From the NCBI RefSeq assembly GCF_022414575.1, contig NZ_JADWYQ010000013.1:73760-137759 (forward strand): 64,000 nucleotides of DNA, read 5' to 3'. This document shows, in pieces, positions 9,545 to 18,640 of this stretch (positions are counted from its first letter, which is position 1; every line of letters begins with the position of its first letter). The notes below the pieces were generated by a model. It was not told the DNA's origin. It worked only from the letters and a program-made list of their open reading frames with translations, and did not search any database. The position numbers were made by a program, and so were the translations under genes. The stretch comes from Streptomyces sp. MUM 178J. GTDB lineage: Bacteria > Actinomycetota > Actinomycetes > Streptomycetales > Streptomycetaceae.

Positions 9545-10126
9545 TTACGCACGCTCCGCCGTCCCGCCCCTGCCGCGGGTCCCGCCCCCGCCCGCACCAC
9601 CCGCGGATCCGCCGGACCGGAACGCCTTGAGCCGCTCGTACGCCGCCAGCCCGTCCGGCACCCACGTCCAGTCGCCGATCCGCCGTTCCAGCTCCTCCTC
9701 CGGAAGAAAGGCGTGCCAGGCGACCTCCTCCGCCTGGGGCCGCACCGGCAACTCGCAGCGCACCTCGTACACATACGACCACCAGCTCTGCCGAGGGCTG
9801 CCCCCTCCCTCGTACAGGAACTTGAACAGCGGCTCCGGAGCGGGCAGCCCCGAGACCCCCAGCTCCTCCTCCGCCTCGCGCAGCGCCGCCTCGCCGTAGC
9901 TCTCGCCCGCACCCACGACGCCGCCGACGAACATGTCGTACAGGGAGGGGAACACCAGCTTCCCCGGGGTGCGGCGATGCACGAAGATGCGGCCCTGCGC
10001 GTCCTTCGCCTGGATGAACACACAGCGGTGGCGCAGCCCCCGGGCATACGCCTCCCCGCGCGGGGCCTGCCCCACCACCCGGTCGGCAGCGTCGACGACG
10101 TCCAGGATCTCGTCAGCAGAACTCAT
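9545..10126 (-). CDS. NUDIX hydrolase
   Basis: The 193-residue protein has a complete NUDIX box GAGESYGEAALREAEEELGV (Gx5Ex7REUxEExGU) near residues 72-91. The fold resembles the isopentenyl-diphosphate isomerase/YfcD-type NUDIX group (EILDVVDAADRVVGQAPR start; RHRCVFIQ). Family members hydrolyse nucleoside diphosphates linked to another group; the substrate is unknown. ATG 10126 begins the conserved MSSADEILDVVD start. Confidence 0.85.
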   Translation of the reverse strand: MSSADEILDVVDAADRVVGQAPRGEAYARGLRHRCVFIQAKDAQGRIFVHRRTPGKLVFPSLYDMFVGGVVGAGESYGEAALREAEEELGVSGLPAPEPLFKFLYEGGGSPRQSWWSYVYEVRCELPVRPQAEEVAWHAFLPEEELERRIGDWTWVPDGLAAYERLKAFRSGGSAGGAGGGGTRGRGGTAERA

Positions 10127-10233
10127 GCGGACAGCATGCCCCGTCACACCTGTTGACTCGTTACTGGCGCGTACGGAGGATCGGACCACTTGCCCGGGCC
10201 CACGGGCGACGACGAGCCGACGAGGGTGGAGCC

Positions 10234-11889
10234 ATGGCGTACGACGCTGATGTGATCGTGATCGGGGCGGGGCTCGCCGGGCTGGCCGCCACGGCGGAGC
10301 TCGTCGACGCCGGACGCACCGTCATCCTGCTGGACCAGGAGCCCGAGCAGTCCCTCGGCGGACAGGCCCACTGGTCCTTCGGCGGGCTCTTCCTCGTCGA
10401 CTCGCCCGAGCAGCGCAGGATGCGCGTCCGCGACAGCCAGGCGCTCGCCCTCCAGGACTGGCTCGGCACGGCCGGCTTTGACCGCGACGAGGACCACTGG
10501 CCCCGGGAGTGGGCGGAGGCATACGTCGACTTCGCCTCCGGGGAGAAGCGGGCCTGGCTGCGCGCTCAGGGCGTGCGCTTCTTCCCCGTCGTCGGCTGGG
10601 CCGAGCGCGGCGGCTACGGCGCGCGCGGCCACGGCAACTCCGTGCCCCGCTTCCACATCACCTGGGGCACGGGCCCGGGCCTCGTCGCCCCCTTCGAGCG
10701 CAGGGTCCGCGAGGGCGTCGCCCGCGGTCGGGTCGCCCTGCGCTTCCGGCACCGCGTCACCGGCCTCGGCGGCAGCGGGGGCGTGCTGGACACCGTCAGC
10801 GGCGAGGTCCTGGAGGAGTCGTCCGCGCCGCGCGGCGCCGCCAGCAGCCGCGAGGTGGCGGGCGCCTTCGAATACCGCGCCCAAGCGGTGATCATCTGCT
10901 CGGGCGGCATCGGCGGCAACCACGACCTCGTCCGCGCCCAGTGGCCTGAGCGGCTCGGCACCCCGCCCAAGAGAATGCTCTCCGGCGTCCCCGCCCATGT
11001 CGACGGGCTGATGCTGGGCATAGCCGAGCGCGCCGGCGCCAGCCACATCAACCGCGACCGCATGTGGCACTACACCGAGGGCATCGAGAACTGGAACCCG
11101 ATCTGGGCCCGCCACGGCATCCGCATACTGCCCGGCCCCTCCTCCCTCTGGCTCGACGCCCGCGGCCGCCGACTGCCCGTGCCGCTCTTCCCCGGCTTCG
11201 ACACCCTCGGCACGCTCGAACACATCATGCGGTCCGGCCATGACCACACCTGGTTCGTCCTCGACCAGAAGATCATCGGCAAGGAGTTCGCCCTCTCCGG
11301 CTCCGAGCAGAACCCCGATCTGACGGGGAAGTCGGTGCGCGGCGTCATCGGCCGCGCCCGCGCCGAAGTGCCCGGCCCGGTCAGGGCGTTCATGGACAAG
11401 GGCGTCGACTTCGTCGTGGCGCACGACCTGCCCGCCCTGGCGCGCGGCATGAACTCCCTGACCAAGGAGCCGCTCATCGACGAGGACGACCTGCGGCGCG
11501 AGATCATCGCCCGGGACCGGGAGATCGCGAACCCGTTCACCAAAGACCTTCAGGTGACCGCCGTCCGCGGCGCCCGCCACTACCTCGGCGACCGGCTGAT
11601 CCGCACCGCGGCCCCGCACCGCATCCTGGACCCCAAGGCCGGACCGCTCATCGCCGTACGGCTGAACATCCTCACCCGCAAGTCCCTCGGCGGCCTGGAG
11701 ACCGATCTGTCCTCGCGGCTCCTCGACGGCGGCGGCGAGGCGCTGCCGGGGCTGTACGCGGCGGGTGAGGCGGCCGGCTTTGGCGGCGGCGGCGTCCACG
11801 GCTACCGGTCCCTGGAAGGCACCTTCCTGGGCGGCTGCCTCTTCTCCGGCCGTACGGCGGGCCGCGCCGCCGCGAAGGCGGTCGCATGA
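10234..11889 (+). CDS. FAD-binding dehydrogenase (ketosteroid dehydrogenase/fumarate reductase fold)
   Basis: The 551-residue flavoprotein opens with the dinucleotide-binding motif VIVIGAGLAGLAATAELVDAG and ends with GLYAAGEAAGFGGGGVHGY, the FAD-domain closing motif of this family. GGTGGAG (10225-10231) supports ATG 10234. The middle HITWGTGPGLV and CSGGIGGN segments match predicted FAD-dependent dehydrogenases related to 3-oxosteroid 1-dehydrogenase. The substrate is unknown. It reads away from the NUDIX gene, with 107 bp between them. Confidence 0.85.
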   Translation: MAYDADVIVIGAGLAGLAATAELVDAGRTVILLDQEPEQSLGGQAHWSFGGLFLVDSPEQRRMRVRDSQALALQDWLGTAGFDRDEDHWPREWAEAYVDFASGEKRAWLRAQGVRFFPVVGWAERGGYGARGHGNSVPRFHITWGTGPGLVAPFERRVREGVARGRVALRFRHRVTGLGGSGGVLDTVSGEVLEESSAPRGAASSREVAGAFEYRAQAVIICSGGIGGNHDLVRAQWPERLGTPPKRMLSGVPAHVDGLMLGIAERAGASHINRDRMWHYTEGIENWNPIWARHGIRILPGPSSLWLDARGRRLPVPLFPGFDTLGTLEHIMRSGHDHTWFVLDQKIIGKEFALSGSEQNPDLTGKSVRGVIGRARAEVPGPVRAFMDKGVDFVVAHDLPALARGMNSLTKEPLIDEDDLRREIIARDREIANPFTKDLQVTAVRGARHYLGDRLIRTAAPHRILDPKAGPLIAVRLNILTRKSLGGLETDLSSRLLDGGGEALPGLYAAGEAAGFGGGGVHGYRSLEGTFLGGCLFSGRTAGRAAAKAVA

Positions 11890-11978
11890 CGCCGCCCGGC
11901 CGTGACGAGGTATGACGGAAGTCTGACGTCTTCCGTCCCTCCCTGGCCTACGCGGCCCGAGGGTGTTCGAATCGAGGC

Positions 11979-12704
11979 GTGAGCAGACACCACCCCGACG
12001 CCGCGGGCGCGCCCATGGGACGCCGTATCGTGCTGTCGATGCTCGGCCTGGGCGCGGCCGGAGTCGTCGCAGCGCCGCAGCTCCAGGGCGGCCTTGAGGC
12101 CCTCCTGGGCGCGGCGGCCGACAAGGACCCCACCGGGCTGACCGAACTCCTCCCCAACGGCGGAGGGTTCCGCTACTACTCCGTCGTCTCCTCGGTGCCC
12201 CGCAAGGACGAGTCGAGCTACCGGCTGACCGTCGACGGACTGGTCGACCGCCCGGCGACGTACACCCTCGACCAGCTGCGCGCGCTGCCGCAGACCCGGA
12301 CCGTACGGGACGTCCAGTGCGTCACCGGCTGGCGTGTGCCGCAGACGCCGTTCTCCGGGGTGAAGCTGTCGGCGCTGCTGGACGCGGCGGGCGTACGGCC
12401 CGAGGGCAAGGCGATCCGCTTCACCTGCTTCGACGGCGCCTACAGCGAAAGCCTCACCCTGTCGCAGGCCCGCCGGGACGACGTCCTGGTGGCGCTCCGG
12501 ATGCAGGACAAGCCGGTCAGCCACTCCCACGGCGGCCCCGTCCGGCTCTATGTGGCGCCGATGTACTTCTACAAGTCGGCGAAATGGCTCTCCGGGATCA
12601 CCGTCACATCCGACGTCCGGCCCGGCTACTGGGAGGAGCGAGGCTATGACGTCGACGCCTGGGTCGGCCGTTCCAACGGCCGCACCGACGCCCCCACCGT
12701 CTGA
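11979..12704 (+). CDS. Molybdopterin-dependent oxidoreductase (sulfite-oxidase fold)
   Basis: The 241-residue protein has an N-terminal membrane-anchor-like segment after GRR (residues 15-34) and then a sulfite-oxidase-type molybdopterin domain. Cys114 in VQCVTGW is the expected molybdenum ligand, and SHGGPVRL and YKSAKW are further family landmarks. The MGRR start of the hydrophobic segment resembles a Tat signal. It overlaps by 59 bp with a four-histidine cytochrome b, which could supply or accept electrons as MsrQ does for MsrP. The physiological substrate is not known. Confidence 0.8.
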   Translation: MSRHHPDAAGAPMGRRIVLSMLGLGAAGVVAAPQLQGGLEALLGAAADKDPTGLTELLPNGGGFRYYSVVSSVPRKDESSYRLTVDGLVDRPATYTLDQLRALPQTRTVRDVQCVTGWRVPQTPFSGVKLSALLDAAGVRPEGKAIRFTCFDGAYSESLTLSQARRDDVLVALRMQDKPVSHSHGGPVRLYVAPMYFYKSAKWLSGITVTSDVRPGYWEERGYDVDAWVGRSNGRTDAPTV

Positions 12705-13329
12705 ACGGCCGGAAAGCGAAGGGAAGCTACGGCGGTTCAGCCGGGCGGAGCGCTGGGTGCACCGCACCACGGCCGCGCTGATGCTGCTGTGCATCGCCAC
12801 CGCGGCCGCCCTGTATGTGCCGCAGCTCGCCGAACTCGTCGGCCGCCGCCCCCTGGTGGTCACCCTCCACCAGTGGTCGGGCCTGCTGACGCCCGCGCCG
12901 TTCCTGCTGGGACTCGCCTCACCCGCCTTCCGCGCCGATCTGCGCCGGCTCAACCGCTTCGGGGCGCATGACCGGACCTGGCTGCGCGCAGCACGGCGGC
13001 GCGACCGCAGCCCGGAGTCCCGGCCCGCGGGGAAGTTCAACGCCGGACAGAAGGTCTATGCGAGCTGGATCGCCGGCGCGGTGCTGGTGATGCTCGCCAC
13101 CGGGCTGATGATGTGGTTCACCTCGCTCACGCCGCTGGTGTGGCGCACGAGCGCGACCTTCGTCCACGACTGGCTCGCGCTCGCCGTCGGCATCGTCGTC
13201 GCCGGCCATGTCGCCAAGGCCCTCGCGGACCCCGAAGCGCGCCGGGGGATGCGGACGGGGTGGGTCGAGCGCGGGTGGGCGCGCAGGGAGCACGCGCTGT
13301 GGGCGGCGGACGAGACGGACGACGCCTGA
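12646..13329 (+). CDS. Cytochrome b/b561-type membrane protein
   Basis: The 227-residue protein starts at ATG 12646 behind GGGAGGAGCGAGG and overlaps the end of the molybdoenzyme gene. Four hydrophobic segments carry histidines suited to bind two hemes: RWVHRTTA, TLHQWSG, FVHDWLAL and GHVAKAL. It resembles the cytochrome b subunits of formate dehydrogenases and hydrogenases. It is likely the quinone-linked membrane partner of the upstream enzyme. Confidence 0.8.
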   Translation: MTSTPGSAVPTAAPTPPPSERPESEGKLRRFSRAERWVHRTTAALMLLCIATAAALYVPQLAELVGRRPLVVTLHQWSGLLTPAPFLLGLASPAFRADLRRLNRFGAHDRTWLRAARRRDRSPESRPAGKFNAGQKVYASWIAGAVLVMLATGLMMWFTSLTPLVWRTSATFVHDWLALAVGIVVAGHVAKALADPEARRGMRTGWVERGWARREHALWAADETDDA

Positions 13330-13349
13330 GGACGGACGGGGGATACACC

Positions 13350-13582
13350 TCAGCGCGCGAGCGCCCGCACCGTCCGCACCACGACCTCGTCCGGCGTCCC
13401 TGACACCTCAACCGCCATGCCCGCCTCATCGCCCTCCAGCGGCTCCAACGCCGCGAACTGCGAATCCAGCAGTGCCACCGTCATGAAGTGCCCCCGGCGC
13501 GCCGGCATCCGCGCCTCGGTGAGCGCACGTTCCCCGCCACGCCCATCACGGCCACCACGTCGCCGTTTGTGCCCACTGCCAT
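13350..13582 (-). pseudogene. gntK: Gluconokinase remnant with internal deletion and frameshift
   Basis: Reading from ATG 13582, codons give GDVVAVMGVAG, the start of a gluconokinase P-loop, and break off before the GKT. From about 13530, in another frame, the sequence gives RRGHFMTVALLDSQFAALEP and VRALAR ending at TGA 13350. That is the conserved C-terminus of GntK. About 110 central residues, including Walker A Lys, are missing and the two ends are out of frame. Only about 75 codons of an expected 165-175 survive. No gntR or gntP lies beside it. Confidence 0.8.
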
Positions 13583-13693
13583 GGATGCGACCGCACGGGA
13601 TGCCGCCAAAAGGTCGAAAATCCCCTCCCGGCCCCGACGAACGGCCGACAATCGACGGGATCCGTCGGCCGTTGAGGAAGGGCAGGTTCTGCG

Positions 13694-14779
13694 ATGCCGC
13701 AGCAGGTGCAAGGCGTGGTCGCCCCGGGCAGGGACGAGCCGGTGTGCGTCGAGACGATCACCGTGCCGGACCCGGGGCCGGGAGAGGCCGTGGTCCGGGT
13801 GCAGGCCTGCGGGGTCTGCCACACCGATCTGCACTACAAACAGGGCGGCATCAGCGACGACTTCCCTTTCCTCCTCGGCCATGAGGCCGCGGGCGTGGTG
13901 GAGTCCGTCGGCGACGGGGTGAGTGATGTGGTGCCCGGTGACTTCGTGGTCCTCAACTGGCGTGCCGTGTGCGGGCGCTGCCGCGCCTGTCTGCGCGGTC
14001 GCCCCTGGTACTGCTTCGACACCCACAACGCCCGGCAGAAGATGACTCTCGGCGACGGCACGGAGCTCTCACCGGCGCTCGGCATCGGCGCGTTCGCCGA
14101 GAAGACCCTCGTCGCCGCGGGCCAGTGCACCAAGGTGGACCCGGCCGTCGCGCCCTCCGTGGCCGGACTGCTCGGCTGCGGCGTCATGGCGGGCATCGGG
14201 GCCGCCGTCAACACCGGCCAGGTCGGCCGTGGCGACACCGTGGCCGTCATCGGCTGCGGCGGCGTCGGGGACGCGGCGATCGTCGGCGCGCGGCTGGCGG
14301 GCGCGGCGAAGGTGATCGCCGTGGACGTCGACGCCCGCAAACTGGACATCGCACGGACGATGGGCGCCACTCACACCGTGGACTCCCGCACCGCGGATCC
14401 CGTCGAGGCCATCCGCGAAATCACCGGCGGCTTCGGCGTGGACGTCGTCATCGAGGCCGTCGGCCGCCCGGAGACGTACAAACAGGCCTTCTACGCCCGC
14501 GATCTGGCGGGGACCGTCGTGCTGGTCGGCGTCCCCACGCCCGACATGACGCTGGAACTGCCCCTGCTGGACGTGTTCGGCCGCGGCGGCGCGCTCAAGT
14601 CGTCCTGGTACGGCGACTGTCTGCCCTCCCGTGACTTCCCCATGCTGATCGATCTCCATCAGCAGGGCCGTATCGACCTCGCCGCCTTCGTCACCGAGAC
14701 CATCTCACTGGGCGAGGTGGAGAAGGCGTTCGCCCGGATGCACGAGGGAGACGTGCTGCGCTCGGTGGTGGTCCTCTGA
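13694..14779 (+). CDS. mscR: S-(hydroxymethyl)mycothiol dehydrogenase / S-nitrosomycothiol reductase
   Basis: The 361-residue zinc alcohol dehydrogenase has catalytic zinc ligands in CGVCHTD (Cys39) and GHEAAG (His63), structural zinc cysteines in [15 protein letters not shown], and the NAD motif GCGGVGDAA. The whole pattern is that of mycothiol-dependent formaldehyde dehydrogenase, which oxidises the formaldehyde-mycothiol adduct and reduces S-nitrosomycothiol. This fits the mshC gene elsewhere in the window. It is normally followed by a metallo-hydrolase gene; here only the first codons of that gene remain. Confidence 0.9.
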   Translation: MPQQVQGVVAPGRDEPVCVETITVPDPGPGEAVVRVQACGVCHTDLHYKQGGISDDFPFLLGHEAAGVVESVGDGVSDVVPGDFVVLNWRAVCGRCRACLRGRPWYCFDTHNARQKMTLGDGTELSPALGIGAFAEKTLVAAGQCTKVDPAVAPSVAGLLGCGVMAGIGAAVNTGQVGRGDTVAVIGCGGVGDAAIVGARLAGAAKVIAVDVDARKLDIARTMGATHTVDSRTADPVEAIREITGGFGVDVVIEAVGRPETYKQAFYARDLAGTVVLVGVPTPDMTLELPLLDVFGRGGALKSSWYGDCLPSRDFPMLIDLHQQGRIDLAAFVTETISLGEVEKAFARMHEGDVLRSVVVL

Positions 14780-14913
14780 TGGCCGTCCGCATCGACCGGC
14801 TCGTCACCGCGAGCGTCTTCACCCTCGACGGCGGCCGCACGCGCACGGATACGCGCACGGGCAGGGCCGGGCCCCGTCCAGGGCATTCCCGGTCGCCAAG
14901 CCCGAAGTGGTAG
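14779..14913 (+). pseudogene. Truncated metallo-hydrolase start after mscR
   Basis: The ATG overlaps the mscR stop (TGATG at 14777-14781). The first 19 codons, [19 protein letters not shown], match the usual start of the metallo-beta-lactamase-fold protein that follows mscR in Streptomyces. The frame then turns into Arg/Thr/Pro-rich sequence and ends at TAG 14913, before any HxHxDH motif. It is probably a 3' deletion product; the peptide cannot be an active hydrolase. Confidence 0.6.
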
Positions 14914-14923
14914 AACGGGAAAC

Positions 14924-17605
14924 ATGAAGCAAAGCCGCACCAAGGGGCTTTTCGGGCGAATACGCTCGATCCCCGGTGTGCGCACCGTCGCCGGTCAGGT
15001 GTTCGTGCTGCAGATCGCGATCGTGCTGCTCCTCGTGGTCGCGGCCGTCGTCGCCCTGCTGCTGCAGTCCCGGAACGACGTCAACATGGCGGCCCGCGAC
15101 CGCTCCGTGGCCGTCGCCGAGACATTCGCGCAGTCGCCGGGCATCCAGACCGCCCTGAAGAGCCCCGACCCGACCCAGGTGCTCCAGCCGATCGCCGACA
15201 ACGTGGTCAGGACCGCCAACGTCGACTTCCTCGTGGTGACGGACACGAACGCGATCCGCTACACCCACCCCATCCCGGACCGCATCGGCAAGCAGTTCGT
15301 GGGCAACATCCAGCCCGCCCTGGATGGCGAAGTGGTCGTCGAGTGGATCACCGGCACCATCGGCCCCCTGGTCCAGGCCATTGTTCCGGTCACCGAGGAC
15401 GACGGCACCGTCATCGGGACCGTGACGTCCGGGGTCACCGTCGAGAACGTCACCGGCAGGGCGAACGAGCAGCTGCCCGTGGTGGTCGGCGCCGGCGGAG
15501 CCGCCCTCGTCCTCGCCACCGGCGGCGCGGCCCTGATCAGCACCCGGCTGCGCCGGCAGACGCACGGCCTCGGCCCGACCGAGATGACGCGGATGTACGA
15601 CCACCACGACGCCGTGCTGCACGCCGTCCGGGAGGGCGTGATCATCGTCGACGGCGAACGGCGCCTGGTTCTCGTCAACGACGAGGCGCGCCGCCTGCTC
15701 GGCCTGCCCCCCGGCGCCGAGGGCCGGCGGGTCGCAGAGTACGACCTGAGCCCGCCCATCGCCGAGTTGCTGGAGTCGGGACGGTCGGTGACCGACGAGG
15801 TGTATCCGGCCGGTGACCTGCTGCTGGCCGTCAACCAGCGGGCGACCGGCGAGAGCGGCGGTCCGCCCGGCAGCGTCGCGACCCTGCGTGACACCACCGA
15901 ACTGCGTGAGCTGTCGGGACGCGCGGACGTGGCCCACGCCCGGCTCCGGTTGCTCTACCAGGCCGGGCTGAAGATCGGCAGCACCCTGGACGTGGTGCAG
16001 ACCGCGGGGGAGCTGACGGATTTCGCCGTCCCCCGGTTCGCGGACTTCGCGACCGTGGATCTGCTGGAGCGGATACTCACGGGCGACGAGCCGATCGCGA
16101 CGGGGCGGAACTCCTACCCGATGCGGCGCGTCGCCCTCTCCGGAGTCCGCGCCGATCCTCCGATCTACCCCGAGGGGTCCTTGATCAACTTTGTTTCCGC
16201 GACGCCTCAGGCCACCGGCTTCCAGAGCGGCCAGGCGATGCTGGAAGCGGACCTGGGCGCCTACGCGGGCTGGCAGGAGCAGGACCCCGTCCGGGCGCGC
16301 AGGATGGTGCACTACGGGCTGCACTCGATGATCAGTGTTCCGCTGCGGGCGAGGGGCGACGTCCTGGGCGTGGTCACGTTCTGGCGCTCTCGGACACCCC
16401 AGTCGTTCGACCAGGACGACGTGTCGGTCGCCGAGGAGCTCGTCGCCCGCGCGGCTCTGGCCGTCGACAACGCCCGGCGCTACACCCGGGAACACACGAT
16501 GGCGGTCACGCTCCAGCGCAGCCTGCTGCCCAGCGTGCTGCCGCAGCAGCGGGCGCTCGACGTGGCGCACCGCTATATGCCGGCCCATGCGGCAGTCGGC
16601 GGCGTCGGCGGCGACTGGTTCGACGTCATCCCGCTGTCCGGAGCGCGCGTGGCCATGGTCGTCGGCGACGTCGTCGGCCATGGCCTGCACGCGGCGGCGA
16701 CGATGGGCCGCCTGCGCACGGCCGTGCACAACTTCGCCGCTCTGGATCTGTCGCCCGACGAGCTGCTGTGGAACCTGGACGAGCTGGTGACCCGCATCGA
16801 CCAGGACGAGGCCGGCGGCGCGCGGGCGGCGATGACGGGCGCCACCTGCCTGTACATGATCTACGACCCGGTCTCCCGGCGGTGCACCATGGCGCGGGCC
16901 GGGCATCTCGAACCGGCGTTGGTGAGCCCCGACGGCGGCGTGGAGTTCCCCGAACTGCCCGGAGGCCCGCCCCTCGGCCTCGGCGGAATGCCCTTCGAGA
17001 CGATGGAACTGGAGCTGCCGGAAGGCAGTCGGCTGGTCCTCTTCACCGACGGCCTGATCGAGAGCCGTGAGCGTGACATCGACACGGGACTGGAGCTGCT
17101 GCGCCGGGCTCTGGCGACCGCTCCGCCGACACCCGAGGGAACCTGCGGTGCGGTGCTCGACGCCCTGCTGCCCGACCAGCCAACCGACGATGTGGCGCTG
17201 CTCGTCGCCCGCACCATGGTGCTGGCCGAGGACCAGGTCGCCGACTGGGACGTGGCATCCGACCCCTCCGCCGTCCGCACGATGCGGGAGGCGGTGACGG
17301 AGAAGCTGGCCGCCTGGGGGCTGGACGAGCTGGCGTTCACCACCGAACTGGTCCTCAGCGAGTTGATCACCAATGCGATCCGGTACACCTCCGGTCCCAT
17401 CAGGGTGCGGCTCATCCGGGACCGTACGCTGATCTGCGAGGTGTGGGACTCCAGCAGCACCTCGCCGCATCTGCGGCACGCGGCGACCATGGACGAGGGC
17501 GGCCGGGGGCTGTTCCTGGTCGCGCAGTTCGCCGACCGCTGGGGCACGCGCTACACGGCCGACGGCAAGATCATCTGGGCTGAACAGCCACTGCCCGAGG
17601 AATGA
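14924..17605 (+). CDS. Membrane sensor SpoIIE-type phosphatase with PAS, GAF and anti-sigma-kinase domains
   Basis: The 893-residue protein has a transmembrane helix at about 22-47, a CitA/DcuS-like extracytoplasmic sensor to about 165, a second helix at 185-208, PAS at 225-330, GAF at 345-525, a PP2C/SpoIIE phosphatase at 550-770 and a C-terminal HATPase_c_2 domain. Landmarks are GGDWFDVIPL, VVGDVVGHG, FTDGLIE, VLSELITNAIRY and GGRGLFLV. It should dephosphorylate an anti-anti-sigma factor and also act as a switch kinase in a SigB/SigF-type cascade. The partner genes are not in the window. Confidence 0.88.
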   Translation: MKQSRTKGLFGRIRSIPGVRTVAGQVFVLQIAIVLLLVVAAVVALLLQSRNDVNMAARDRSVAVAETFAQSPGIQTALKSPDPTQVLQPIADNVVRTANVDFLVVTDTNAIRYTHPIPDRIGKQFVGNIQPALDGEVVVEWITGTIGPLVQAIVPVTEDDGTVIGTVTSGVTVENVTGRANEQLPVVVGAGGAALVLATGGAALISTRLRRQTHGLGPTEMTRMYDHHDAVLHAVREGVIIVDGERRLVLVNDEARRLLGLPPGAEGRRVAEYDLSPPIAELLESGRSVTDEVYPAGDLLLAVNQRATGESGGPPGSVATLRDTTELRELSGRADVAHARLRLLYQAGLKIGSTLDVVQTAGELTDFAVPRFADFATVDLLERILTGDEPIATGRNSYPMRRVALSGVRADPPIYPEGSLINFVSATPQATGFQSGQAMLEADLGAYAGWQEQDPVRARRMVHYGLHSMISVPLRARGDVLGVVTFWRSRTPQSFDQDDVSVAEELVARAALAVDNARRYTREHTMAVTLQRSLLPSVLPQQRALDVAHRYMPAHAAVGGVGGDWFDVIPLSGARVAMVVGDVVGHGLHAAATMGRLRTAVHNFAALDLSPDELLWNLDELVTRIDQDEAGGARAAMTGATCLYMIYDPVSRRCTMARAGHLEPALVSPDGGVEFPELPGGPPLGLGGMPFETMELELPEGSRLVLFTDGLIESRERDIDTGLELLRRALATAPPTPEGTCGAVLDALLPDQPTDDVALLVARTMVLAEDQVADWDVASDPSAVRTMREAVTEKLAAWGLDELAFTTELVLSELITNAIRYTSGPIRVRLIRDRTLICEVWDSSSTSPHLRHAATMDEGGRGLFLVAQFADRWGTRYTADGKIIWAEQPLPEE

Positions 17606-17695
17606 GGGCCGCGGGCGTGCCGACAGCGGCCACGGCGCACCGGCAGACACGTCCCTCGGGCGGGGAGCACTCCGCTTGCGGGACCGCGCCCGAGG

Positions 17696-18640
17696 TCACA
17701 GGGGGAGCCTCGACAGCTCACGGCGGCTCTCGAAGCGGCACGGCTCGCCCGTGACCGGGTCCGTGAACTCCAGGACCTTCGCCAGCAGTTGCAGGGGACG
17801 CGCATAGTCGTCCGGGGCCTCGTCCCGTACCACCGGATACAGCGGGTCGTGCAGGATCGGCAGCCCGAGGCCGTTCATATGGACCCGCAGCTGATGCGTA
17901 CGGCCCGTGGCCGGGGACAGCCGGTACCTGCCCAGCCCGCCCCGCTGCTCCGCCAGCTCGATCCGGCTCTCGCTGTTCGGTTCACCGCCCGGCACCTCAC
18001 GGGCGGCGAGCACGCCCCGTTCCTTGACGATCCGGCTGCGCACCGTCCGGGGCAGCGCCACACCGGGGTCGTAGGGCGCGATCGCCTCGTACTCCTTGCG
18101 CACCCGCCGGTCCCGGAACATCGTCTGGTACGCGCCGCGGTCCTCGGGGCGTACGACGAACAGCACCAGTCCGGCGGTGAGCCGGTCCAGCCGGTGCGCC
18201 GGCTGGAGGGCGGGAATCCCAAGCTCCGCGCGGAGCCGGGCAAGCGCCGTCTCGGTGACATGTCCGCCTCGCGGCGTGGTGGCGAGGAAGTGCGGCTTGT
18301 CGGCCACGACGAGCCGCTCGCCCCGGTACACGACCCCCACCTCGAACGGCACCCGCTCCTCCGGGGCGAAGTCCCGGTGGAACCACAGGTGCAACCCCTC
18401 GGCATACGGCTCGTCGGCCGCGACGCCACGCCCCTCCTCGCCGACGATCCGCCCGTCGCGGAACAGCGCGGCGACACTGTCGGCGCCGATCGCGCGGCCG
18501 TAGCGTGCGGCGAGGTACGCACCCACGGTGCCCCAGCCGCCCGCCGGATCCGCGGGCAGCCGGATGTGCACAGGATCGATCCCGTCACGCTGTGCGAGCG
18601 GCGACGGCCGGGCGGCGCGTCTGCCGGGTCTGCGTCTCAC
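17696..18640 (-). CDS. RluA-family pseudouridine synthase
   Basis: The 314-residue enzyme has the catalytic motif HRLDRLTAGLVL with the essential Asp, followed by ATGRTHQLRVHM and PLYP, all typical of RluA-type synthases. It converts uridine to pseudouridine in rRNA or tRNA; the site is not predictable. GTG 18640 (VRRRPGRRAARPSPL) begins the protein-like sequence; codons further upstream are not domain-like. It converges with the SpoIIE gene. Confidence 0.85.
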   Translation of the reverse strand: MRRRPGRRAARPSPLAQRDGIDPVHIRLPADPAGGWGTVGAYLAARYGRAIGADSVAALFRDGRIVGEEGRGVAADEPYAEGLHLWFHRDFAPEERVPFEVGVVYRGERLVVADKPHFLATTPRGGHVTETALARLRAELGIPALQPAHRLDRLTAGLVLFVVRPEDRGAYQTMFRDRRVRKEYEAIAPYDPGVALPRTVRSRIVKERGVLAAREVPGGEPNSESRIELAEQRGGLGRYRLSPATGRTHQLRVHMNGLGLPILHDPLYPVVRDEAPDDYARPLQLLAKVLEFTDPVTGEPCRFESRRELSRLPL

